A DNA stretch of 64,000 nucleotides from Phallusia mammillata (taxonomy: Eukaryota; Chordata; Ascidiacea; Phlebobranchia; Ascidiidae). Both the position numbers and the translations under genes were made by a program. Positions 50,301-59,982 of this stretch are shown here, piece after piece (position 1 is the stretch's first letter; every line of letters begins with the position of its first letter). The DNA is taken from the NCBI GenBank assembly GCA_003260075.1, contig QLIY01000065.1, forward strand, positions 75,463 to 139,462, read 5' to 3'. The notes beneath the pieces were generated by a model that saw nothing but the letters and a program-made list of their open reading frames with translations, was not told the origin of the DNA and made no database searches.

Positions 50301-53300
50301 CTTCCTTACTTTAAAAGCACATATTCACTCTTGCAATCATACAAATAACATACATTTATTGTGTTTGATAAGTGAGGAGAGATCCTTTGGCTGTGATATA
50401 AAAAACGTATACAGTTTGCTTGTAGTTTCAGTATGTCCCTCTTTACCAAACCCAACGACTGGAAAGTATGACTGCAACGCGGTCTCTGTGACGAGTGTTG
50501 CCGGAACTTCATACAACAATGGTACGATATGTAATCTTGATTGTTACCAAGGATATGCAGTCGATGGAAACAATGCCGTACAGTGCCAGGACAACAGCGC
50601 ATGGAACAAAACGAAACTTTTTTGCCAACAAAGTGAGTAAAACAAGTCGTGGTTGTTGTGAGCACTTTTTCAAGTGATCTTTAACACAATGTGAGCATCG
50701 GGAAAGCTTATACCAAACCGCCAAATGTTACAAACCGACAATAATCAAAAATACATGCACATGGAAACAATAGGCTACGGCAGTGTTTCTCAACCTGGGG
50801 GTCGCGGCCCCCCAAGGGGTCGCCAAGCACTTTTGAGGGGGTCGCGGAGACGCAACCGAACACGGAATTATTTTATCTGTATCAAAAAAACTTTCCCTGT
50901 GACTTTTGTTTAGCATATAGTAACTCACACGACCGTTTGATTTAGAACGGGCGCAACAATATTTGCGATTGTATACTTCTATAATTGCGGGTTTTGGTTT
51001 TTCTTAACATAAAAAAAAACACGAAATAGTGAAATAGTTAGTGAAAAATAGGCGTTTTCCGGAATACAGCAAAACGCCGAACTATTGCAGCCACGTTAGA
51101 TTGCAAATGTGTGATGAACACAATCAACACATGCTGGTAGTTAAACTTCCTGTGTGTGTGCGTGTGTAAAGGGGTCGCGTGGTGTTAGAAAATCTCTAAA
51201 GGGGGTCGCATAGTAAAAAAGGTTGAGAACCACTGGGCTACGGTATACTATCATGGAATTTCGGTGCACTTTACACCAAAGTCTTTCTATCAGTTTAGAG
51301 CAGTAATTCCCAAACATTTTACCCGCCTAATACCTGAACCCAGTAAATCTGTTCGTGTACCACTTATGTCCGGAAAAGACAACACTGCAAAAAATACCTT
51401 AGTTCATGCTGTTAAAGTAATTCCGAACAACTCTTGTCAACTTGAGTAGCGACAATTGAAGTAACACATTACACACACTATGCGAATTAAGTTGCATTCG
51501 AACTACTTATTGTGAGTTTCGCAGCTTGTCCAAAGATCATTGCACCATCAAATGGCGAAATGAATTGTACACATCAAAATTTCTTCAGCTCCGTCTGCAA
51601 CTTTCAGTGCAACACAAATTTTGCGATGTTGGTAAGTAGTAAGTAGGCTACACCAGTTGCCCAAATGTTTTTCTATTCATAAATTACACTATCACGCTCA
51701 CTGGTATATTAATCGCTGGAATGTATCATTTGTCATAGCAAGGTCCATAACTTTTGCACATTTAAAAAAAATTAACTTGTTTCAATTTGTTTTTTCGACG
51801 TTATGTTGTTTTATGGAAAAAAAAATTTCTGGAATCTTGGTGTGCATTCAACACCTGGGCTATTTCGAAATGTTATTATGATTTTACTCAAATTGTTTTT
51901 TTTTTATTTCTTTTTTTTTGTTTTTTTTTGTTTGTTTTTCTTTCTTTTTTTTCTTCCCAAAGTTTGTCCGACTCGGGGGGGGGGTTTCTCGAATATTGGG
52001 GTGTGCATTCAACACCTGGGCTATTTCGAAATGTTATTATGGGTCCCCTTCAAATGTTATTATGGGTCCCCTTAAAACGTATTTGTATGTTTCTGGGCAC
52101 CACAAACGAAAGATTTCTGTGGCGCAATAGTGTTACAAGGGTAACCAGTTGCATGTTGCTCGTTGGTGGGTTGCTTGGTGGTCTTGTGGTGCGCGCCAAT
52201 AAACAAAAGATGCCATGGCAGTTAGGGGCATGACGTCAGAAACATTAGCGGTTGTTGCTCAAAACACCTCTAGTGGTCGAAATTTTAAACATTGGCGGAT
52301 TGGGCTGAAATTTTGCAGTACTATTGATTGAGTCATTGTGGTTTTTATATATTTTTTAGTTTGTGTGTCGAACCCAATTAGTTGCCCTAATACCCCCCTA
52401 AAATGGATCAGTTTTTTAAAACGATAAATAGGACATACTTCAAACAATATCTGGGGTGAATCTAATTTTATAGTTTGTATTCTACATAGTATTATTATTT
52501 AAGCCCAGTGCCGATCACTGTGTTTTACCTTACAACACCCGACTTTCTCATGGTTATCTCTTGAATTGCATTATTTTCAACTTTGCTTGTGTGGGGATCC
52601 ATAAGTTTTTGCCTGCAGAAACGACTAAGGTTATAAAAGACGATGGCTAATATGGGACCCAATACAAAATAAGCATGGGAAATATACTAATGTTTTAAAA
52701 TAGGTTATAGTGTAAATGCAACAACAAAATGTGCTAAGCCACCCTTCCAGTTATAATTGCTTTTTGTTTTAGGGCTACCAACGGACTTCGTGTCAGAGAA
52801 ATAGCGCATGGACGAGAAAACCTGCCCTCTGTGTTTGCCCGGCTTGTCGAAGTGGTGAAAGTTGTGAGTATGTGTGTACTTGGGACGACCTGGTTGAACG
52901 TCTAAACAAATCGGCAAAGGTTAGTTTCTTGCACGTTTTAACCCTCGCATCTCGCTGCGCTTATTTCTTTGATGGCTGCCTGAGCAAGTTTGGCTTATTA
53001 GTTTAATTGTTGTTAACTCAGTATTTATTTAGTTTTATAATGAATTTTCTGATATTAACAACGTTTAATATTGTGGAATTTTTTTGGACGAGATCTTTAG
53101 AATTTTGCGATACGTTAGGTGTCACCATCTTTACATTTCTAAACGAATATTTTTCTGATCTAGGCAATTATGTACGTGGGTCACGAAATCACATGCATAC
53201 CACCAACTGCAGGTACTAAGTCGTGTATTTGCCGCGACAAGATTACACAGCATGGCTGGCAATGCAACGCACAAACCACGCTATACGAGAATTGCAGACA

Positions 53301-53388
53301 AAGCTTATCAACACTTGTCTCGTTGATGGCATTTGATCATTTGTACCCCCTGCCCTGTGATGCCGATAAGATGCCACAGAGATGCTAA
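44357..53388 (+). CDS. Type II membrane RIPK-like kinase with four extracellular sushi (CCP) domains
   Basis: Seventeen exons keep one frame (851 residues): 44357-44595, 44717-44921, 44984-45088, 45151-45211, 45526-45622, 45687-45736, 45809-45958, 46308-46387, 46450-46553, 46694-46914, 46978-47115, 47588-47791, 48542-48763, 50432-50632, 51525-51631, 52773-52919 and 53164-53388. Residues ~40-330 form a tyrosine-kinase-like/RIPK-type kinase: Gly loop DHGGFGQV, Lys71 in VAEK, HLDLKSAN (Asp168), DFG (Asp186), APE (217-219), subdomain XI arginine in RPEDRPEF. A ~125-residue linker, basic CC motif and one span (459-478, IVPAVLVIVAIGVAFPFVYL) follow. Basic residues before the span put the kinase inside. 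Then come four six-cysteine CCP domains (485-~750; CPSLPSP, CPSLPDP, CPSLPNP, CPKIIAP) and a Cys-rich tail. No signal peptide, CARD, death or ankyrin domain is seen. Substrate and ligand are unknown. Two hAT elements lie in introns. Confidence 0.85.
47084..47396. repeat. Direct duplication around a C10 run at the membrane-span exon
   Basis: Copies 47084-47235 and 47246-47396 flank ten C at 47236-47245. The second copy repeats only the end of the membrane-span exon and its donor, so it cannot be spliced in as a second span. Confidence 0.85.
47873..48342. mobile_element. Non-autonomous hAT-like element, family B
   Basis: The 470-bp element starts CAGTGGTTCTCAACC and ends GGTTGAGAACCACTG. The perfect 8-bp target duplication CTTTAAAT lies at 47865-47872 and 48343-48350. 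It sits in the intron between sushi exons 1 and 2. Confidence 0.93.
48954..49431. repeat. Direct duplication around a C10 run in a sushi-gene intron
   Basis: Copies 48954-49185 and 49196-49431 flank ten C at 49186-49195. Both contain the left arm of the foldback element, and only the second continues into its right arm. Confidence 0.85.
49292..49558. mobile_element. Foldback MITE with long inverted arms, copy 1
   Basis: Each arm is about 115 bp, starting near 'actccagaagggcggcagac' and containing 'cagcgtcagttaaatc'. The arms flank a ~50-bp loop. A left arm cut off by the gap is also present at 49044-49185. Confidence 0.7.
49582..50590. repeat. 1-kb palindrome carrying an inverted copy of sushi exon 3
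   Basis: 49582-50066 is almost the exact reverse complement of 50105-50590, centred on a foldback MITE at about 49957-50222. The left arm therefore holds sushi exon 3 on the minus strand, cut at an N (49581). The arms differ by a few bases, for example one residue of the exon (VTN versus VTS). It may be a misassembly through the hairpin or a true inverted duplication. Confidence 0.85.
50781..51235. mobile_element. Non-autonomous hAT-like element, family B
   Basis: The 455-bp element starts CAGTGTTTCTCAACC and ends GGTTGAGAACCACTG. The perfect target duplication GGCTACGG lies at 50773-50780 and 51236-51243. It sits in the intron between sushi exons 3 and 4. Confidence 0.93.
51826..52041. repeat. 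Direct duplication around the only G10 run
   Basis: Copies of about 57 bp (51826-51882 and 51985-52041; shared 'gtgtgcattcaacacctggg') flank a T-rich stretch and ten G at 51975-51984. It has the same design as the C10 junctions but complemented, as if this contig had been flipped after filling. Confidence 0.75.
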
Positions 53389-53952
53389 CTGCCTACAAGA
53401 GGTTCTTTCATAATTGTATTTTACTGTTTAAATTGCCTTCATGTATCAAAACACAACTATCTTCAAAAGTACTTTATACCTTCCTACCTTGTATCGGCAC
53501 GTATTGTTTTTGGTGTCTGAAAACTCACAAACAGGAGTTTCGATTTGCATGCTACTTTTGGAAACGGATTTAGCATTGTCTATTCAATTTGCTAGTGACC
53601 ATGTACATGCTAAATTAACAACTGGGTTCCTGTTTCCACCTGCTTTGTCAACATTTTATCTAAGTTCCTCTTTTGAAGATGTTCCCCTTTTTATCCAATC
53701 ATATCTTTTGTATGGTACACCATTCACGCGTTTTTTTCTCAAAGGCAGACGAGACATGTTGCGTTTCAATAATAAATCTGTATTGAACTTGAAATGGCGC
53801 CCAAGACAAGCTTACAGGGAACACGAGGAGACTCAGAAAAGGCTTTAGGAAATCAACGGTTTGGTTTCTGAAACAGCCAACGGTGTGGCTAACTTAGTGA
53901 AGGTTGTGAAAGAGTATCCGAAAAAAATTAAATAAATTGGCGAGAGTGTAGT
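53389..53952. other. Tail-to-tail space between the kinase-sushi gene and NDUFS2
   Basis: Probably 3' UTR of the convergent genes. An open plus-strand frame at 53441-53848 has no family features and most likely reads through the UTR by chance. Confidence 0.5.
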
Positions 53953-56900
53953 TTATCGATCAATTTCTCCAAACACGACGTCTAACGTTCCTGCAAGAAA
54001 ACACAATTTTTAAGCTTTGTTAAGAGTTTTTAAAAGGGTTTCAGTACCAATATTTGTACATTTTCAAAATCGTGATAGACCAAAGAGAAAAAGGCGTTGT
54101 TACAAAATCAATACAGTATGTGCAGAAATGACAAAAAAAGCTTACCTATCAAAGCCACAATATCAGGTAGTTGAAGTCCAGGCGCAACATGCTCCAAAAC
54201 AGCCTTAACACACAAGCCGAGTATAATCACATGTCAAACACTCAAATAGAAAATTTAACACTTCCCCCCCCCCAAGTCCAGGCGCAACATGCTCCAAAAC
54301 AGCCTTAACACACAAGCCGAGGTTAATCACATGTCAAACACTTTCTTATCGAAAATTTAGTACTCACCAAATGTGCGAAGCCGGGTGCTTTGATTTTACA
54401 TCTGTATGGTTTGCTGGTACCGTCAGATACAAGGTAAACCCCAAATTCACCCTGAAAAAAAGTTATTATTCTCGAGTCTGTACTTTACAACTCAATTCCA
54501 AAGTTTGCGAATTTTCAAACTTCCAAATTGTAACTTGCGTGTGTATTAAACATGACTTGTTGAGCAAAAAAAAGGAGGATGGTCATAAACGTTGCAAGAC
54601 ATGTCACATAATATGGAGCCATTTTGGACTGTACTGATACTTAATACCAATAGAGAGGTAATAACCTTCAAGTTATAGGAATCCCCCCCCCCTCGAGTCT
54701 GTACTTTACAACTCAATTCCAAAGTTTGCGAATTTTCAAAGTTCCAAATTTTAACTTGCGTGTGTATTAAACATGACTTGTTGAGCAAAATAAAGGAGGA
54801 TGGTCATTAAACGTTGCAAGACATGTCACATAATATGGAGCCATTTTGGACTGTACCGATACTTAATACCAATGGAGATGAATGGTAATAACCTTCAAGT
54901 TATAAGAAAGCATACTGTTTTACGCTCTGTGTTTCAGTTTGTCAGAAAAGCAACTTTGGATTTAGCACTGTTCGTCAAAACCTGTTACCTTGGGTGCTTC
55001 GACAGCTGTGTATGTCGCTCCTGCTGGTACTTGGTAACCCTCAGTAAAAAGCTTGAAGTGATGAATAACAGCTTCCATCGAATCCTAACAAAAACATTCA
55101 CCAAATTCACAAAAAATCATAAAAAACGGCAACTTGTCTTTTTCAAGAACAACAACAAAAAACACTTTTGTTTGCCAAGCATGCAAACTATGATATGGTA
55201 ATACGCGTTGAACTGTCCAGTAGACATTTAAGGGACATATATCATAATACTATATTAACTTAGATGGCATAGTAAAGGTTTCTTATTGCCTTCTGCGAAC
55301 ATTATGCAAAAAGAGTGTTTAGGTTCCCAATACTGGGGTCTTAGCACGAACCATACCATTCCCGGCAAAACTATATTTGAATTAATTTCTTTTTAAGATA
55401 TTATTAAAGTTTGTACCTTCATTTGTGATCTTGATGGGGGAGTTAGTTTGTTATCATCGAGTTTGATTTCACCGGGAGGCATTTTGTTCATACACTGGTG
55501 AATGATGCGAAGTGATTGGCGCATTTCCTCGACACGACACATGTATCTAACAAATACGAGCCTCATAACAGACAATAGACATATATTTTACACATCGTAT
55601 AAGTAAATGAAGAAGGGTCCATCCTTTAAATTAAATAGTTATTTATTTAAAAGATAACCAAAATGTAAATCAAAAAATGTGCTTGCACAATTTTAAAATG
55701 GTGAAACATAAAAATTACATTCACAAGTTTTTTCGTGGTTTGCATTTGTTTCTTGGGAACGTGTTTCAAATCTCATTAAGTTTATATAAAGCTGATTACT
55801 GTGTCCATTTTAGACAAACCTGTCGAATGTGTCGCCACGTGACCCAATGGGAACATCGAAATCCACTTGGTCGTAAACGTCGTATGGTTGCGTCTTTCGC
55901 AAATCCCATTTGATTCCGGAGCCACGCAACATTACGCCACTGAAAAACGTTTTGTAAACCCACTTTAAACATTGCATAAAAACGACAAACTCTCAATAAT
56001 TATACCTAAAATATCACCAATAAAGTGATTTTGCGTAAAGCGACAAAGGTAAAACGTTTTAGGATGTATTTAAACTAGTGCATGGGGTTATAATGTTATA
56101 CCTGCAACCCCAAGCAAGTGCCTGTTGGGCAGTAATCACACCAATATCCACAGTACGCTGCCTCCAGATTCGATTTTCAGTTACAACCTGTCAAACACAA
56201 TATGTTGAAGCTGAAGGTGTAAGTTTCGCAGACTGTTACTTGTTTAGTATTTAACGTTACAGCTTTAATGTTTCTGTTAGACGGAAACTGACAATGCAGT
56301 GTAAATAGGCAAAATAAATAAACGATTTAACTGACGCTGATCCCCCCCCCCCGACAAAAACAATATGTGTCCCCTTCAGGGAAGGGGACCCATAATAAAC
56401 GATTTAACTGACGCTGATTGTGTGTCGCTCTTCTTGAGTAATTTGTATGTGTTGAAGGTATATTAAGTTTAAACCGTAGATAAACACAGCTAAGGATACT
56501 TTATTTGGAAATTCTAAACAAAGTTGCATAATTTTAAGCACATATGTACCTCTTCAAGTTCATCAATTCGTGCAGAAAACCTAATAGCCCAGTCATAGAC
56601 ATCATCCAGTAAACCCAGAGGTAGATCTTGACTGACACCACCCGGTCGAACATATGCTGCATGCATTCTTGCCCCACACACTCGCTCATAAAACTCCATC
56701 ATCTGGTAAAAAAACATAACATTTTCGAACACATATGACACGCAAGCTATTAGGGATGGGCCAAAACAGTACAATCCCCCCCCCCGCATTCTTGCCCCAC
56801 ACACTCGCTCATAAAACTCCATCATCTGGTAAAGAAACATAACATTTTCGAACACATATGACATGCAAGCTATTAGGGATGGGCCAAAACAGTACAAGTT

Positions 56901-59717
56901 TTGTTTAGTCGAGAAACCAGCATCTCACGTTAACGCTCGTTGCATTGTGACGCTATAAGCATTCCCTATTCCACGCTAGTTTTGTAGCTCTCCATGGTCC
57001 CTAACGTCACCAGTGATGTATTAAGCTGTACAGACACCCAAAACACTTTTTTTTTAATCTAGCGCATTCACAAAAAAACAGTCTGCTCGGTCGAGCCCCC
57101 CCCCCAGCGATCCCCGGCACCAAGTGCAGGGGTTCTGGCTCAGGTCAGCCTATTCCTACAAGCTATGTTAGCTCTCTCCATTACCTTTTCTCTTTCTTCA
57201 AACAACCAAAAGAATGGAGTCATTGCTCCAACATCCAAGGCATGGGTTGTGATACCCATAATGTGGTTAAGAATGCGAGTTTGCTCGGCAAAGAAAACTG
57301 TAAAGTAAAAACTTGCAATTTTAACTTAATAGGACAATAAAACCCTTTACCCCCCCCCCTTAAGAATGCGAGTTTGCTCGGCAAAGAAAACTGTAAAGTA
57401 AAAACTTAAAAAAAAAAACAATTTTAACTTACTAGGACAATAAAACCCTTTCTTGGAAAAGAGATTAAACAAAAGAATTTTAATGTGGAATCTGAATATA
57501 ACAGCTTTTCGGCAAAAAGAGATTTTATAGATGTTATATAATTGTACAAGATTTTAATAGGTAAGATGGAGAAGCAATGAATTAAATGTTGTACTGGGTG
57601 ACTATAACCGGCTTTCGCTAGTCTGTCAACGCAGAGATTAGGTTGACACATTTGCCAAGGTTACCTGACTTTAAATATGATCTTTTTGCACTCTGTTGTG
57701 TAAATATAAACCAACCCTACACATAAATGAGTTCTAATTGCAAGAAACAAATCAGTGAATCATAAAGTTGGGTACTTTACCTCTGATCCATTGAGCACGG
57801 GGTGGAGCTGTTATACCAAGAAGCCGTTCTACAGCGAGTGCAAAAGCTTGTTCATTGACCATCATTGAAACATAATCAAGTCGATCAAAGTAAGGCAATG
57901 CCTGAAACGAACATATTGGTGTCCTCACATATCCCAAACACAAGTGTTAAAACTCTTTACCCAAGTTATTACCTGTGTGTAGGTTTTGTATTCAATCAAC
58001 TTCTCAGTGCCTCTGTGAAGCAGTCCGATGTGGGGATCTGCCCTTACAATAACCTTAAAAGAATACAAAGATTTGTTTGCAATATTACCCTTAACATCCT
58101 ATAATTATACACTGTACAAAAGCTGCGATATCGTTTCTTTCAGAAAAACTCAGAAAAAATACTGAAATCCCCATTATGTTTACTTGCAGGAAAAATCAAG
58201 AAGTGAAAGGAAATGGGGGCATCTGATTTAGGCAAAACATAATATCTTTACTATGGACACTTTTTTTGTTGCTGACTTTCAAGTTTGTGCCCCCCCCCCC
58301 CATCATTGAAACATAATCAAGTCGATCAAAGTAAGGCAATGCCTGAAATGAACATATTGGTGTCCTCACATATCCCGAACACAACCAAGTGTTAAAAACT
58401 CTCTACCCAAGTTATTACCTGTGTATAGGTTTTGTATTCAATCAACTTCTCAGTGCCTCTGTGAAGCAGTCCGATGTGGGGATCTGCCCTTACAATAACC
58501 TTAAAAGAATACAAAGATTTCTTTGGAATATTACCCTTAACATCCTATAATTATACACTGTACAAGAGCTGTAATATTCACGCATAAAATGCTTTCTTTC
58601 GGTTAATCCTAAACTCAGAAAAAATATTTAAATCCCCATTATGTTTGCTTGCAGGAAAAATCAAGAAGTGAAAGGAAATGGGGGCATATGATTTAGGCAA
58701 AACATAATATCTTTACTATGGACACTTTTTTGTTGCTGACTCTCAAGTTTGAATAAGTTTCACACAAATACCTCTCCAGTCATCTCAAGAATCAAGCGAA
58801 GCACACCATGAGCAGCTGGATGCTGTGGTCCAAAGTTGACTTGCATTGTATCGAGTTTGCCCATATCACCTCGATTTTTCACTTTGACTGGTGCTGTGAT
58901 AATTTGAAAACATTTTTAGTCAACTAAAAACATTTTTAGAAAACAAATTTAACAAAGATACACACAACAGCAGACAGCAACCATTGAAATTTACCAATTT
59001 TTTTAACAATTTACCAAAGTTGACAATAAGAGGTCACAAATATACAAACTTACAATAAAGTTCCTTTAAATCAATTGTGTCTGTTTCAGGACATGCTGGA
59101 AACATGCAGTGTGGTTTTAAAAACTGTTCCAAGTATTCATGGTTCATTTCCCATTTTGTTGCATTTCTATCACAAAAAATTATTATCCTATTGGATAAAA
59201 AAGTTTGCAATACAGTAAAGCATCCCTAAAATATTTAAATCGAGTCACATGTGGCATACCTTTGCCCCCCCCCCAACTGTTCCAAGTATTCATGGTTCAT
59301 TTCCCATTTTGTTGCATTTCTAACACAAAAAAATGATTATCCTTTTGGCCCAAAATGTTTGCAATACAGTAAAGCATACAGTAAAGCAATATTTAAATCG
59401 AGTCACATGTGGCAAACCTTTTGTAAAATACTGTACTGAAAAATGTAGCAGAACAATTTTATGCAGTATCGAGACAGGCATTTTTAGACCATTAACTGTT
59501 CTGCACCTGCTTGCAATTAAATTAATGAATTGCAAATCTTCAGGATTTGCGTTATATTTTTGGGTAAGCTCATCCAAAATGTTACACTTTACCAAAATTC
59601 AGGTGCTCTTACAAACCTTATTCCAGTAGTGACAACTGGTGTTTGCTTGAGAATCTTGCTCCAGAAACTCGGCTTGGTTGCAAGCGAATTAACACAATTT
59701 TGAATAAGTCTTGCCAT
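53953..59717 (-). CDS. NDUFS2: NADH dehydrogenase (ubiquinone) iron-sulfur protein 2 (49-kDa subunit)
   Basis: NDUFS2 is a core complex I subunit of the mitochondrial peripheral arm and forms the ubiquinone site with NDUFS7. Fourteen exons join to 471 residues: 59617-59717, 59054-59166, 58772-58893, 57973-58053, 57781-57901, 57185-57297, 56550-56702, 56102-56187, 55820-55939, 55417-55546, 54989-55084, 54368-54451, 54146-54203 and 53953-53990. Motifs in order: [131 protein letters not shown], and the C-terminal VVFGEIDR. The N-terminus ([20 protein letters not shown]) looks like a mitochondrial presequence. Six contig-overlap duplications repeat parts of its exons; only one copy of each fits the splice pattern. 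Confidence 0.96.
54174..54360. repeat. Direct duplication around a C10 run (NDUFS2 exon 13)
   Basis: Copies 54174-54263 and 54274-54360 flank ten C at 54264-54273. The right copy lacks the splice donor half of the exon. Confidence 0.82.
54471..54905. repeat. Direct duplication around a C10 run (NDUFS2 intron)
   Basis: Two ~210-bp copies starting 'ctcgagtctgtactttac' flank C at 54683-54692. No exon is affected. Confidence 0.82.
56265..56460. mobile_element. Degenerate foldback MITE copy in an NDUFS2 intron
   Basis: It shares 'acggaaactga', 'taaataggc' and 'gatttaactgacgctgat' with the foldback element at 49292-50222, but diverged. A run of 11 C at 56342-56352 interrupts it and part of the arm repeats after the run. 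Confidence 0.6.
56663..56898. repeat. Direct duplication around a C10 run (NDUFS2 exon 7)
   Basis: Copies 56663-56775 and 56786-56898 flank ten C at 56776-56785. The right copy repeats only the first part of exon 7 ([13 protein letters not shown]). Confidence 0.85.
57267..57452. repeat. Direct duplication around a C10 run (NDUFS2 exon 6)
   Basis: Copies 57267-57349 and 57360 to about 57452 flank ten C at 57350-57359. The copied part is the acceptor end of exon 6. Another C10 run at 57096-57105 shows no flanking duplication. Confidence 0.82.
57860..58751. repeat. 430-bp direct duplication around a C run (NDUFS2 exons 4-5)
   Basis: Copies 57860-58289 and 58301-58751 flank 12 C at 58290-58301. 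Exon 4 is present whole in both (57973-58053 and 58419-58499), exon 5 only partly in the second. Small indels separate the copies. Confidence 0.87.
59122..59418. repeat. Direct duplication around a C10 run (NDUFS2 exon 2)
   Basis: Copies 59122-59264 and 59275 to about 59418 flank ten C at 59265-59274. The right copy carries an extra 'cagtaaagca' step, a length difference typical of alleles. Confidence 0.82.
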
Positions 59718-59982
59718 ATTTTTTTCACACAGCAAGCAATTGGCATGCAAACTGCATGCAATTGGCCAATTAAAACATTTACAATAGATAACAATACTTT
59801 AACTGAAAAGGAGAAAGGTTATTGAAAATTTAAGGCACCAATCCGTTTTTATTTAAATGTCCAGTTTCTGCTGACTTTTCAAAAATGTTTAATGACAGAA
59901 ACTGAATATTGCAGAAGCAACATATTCAGCCAAAATTTTGTTAGCTCTTGATACCTCACCACAAAGAAAGTAAAGGTTACAA

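Noticed and set aside
53441..53848. 135-codon plus-strand open frame after the kinase-sushi gene
   Set aside because: Low complexity, no motifs, lies where a 3' UTR is expected.
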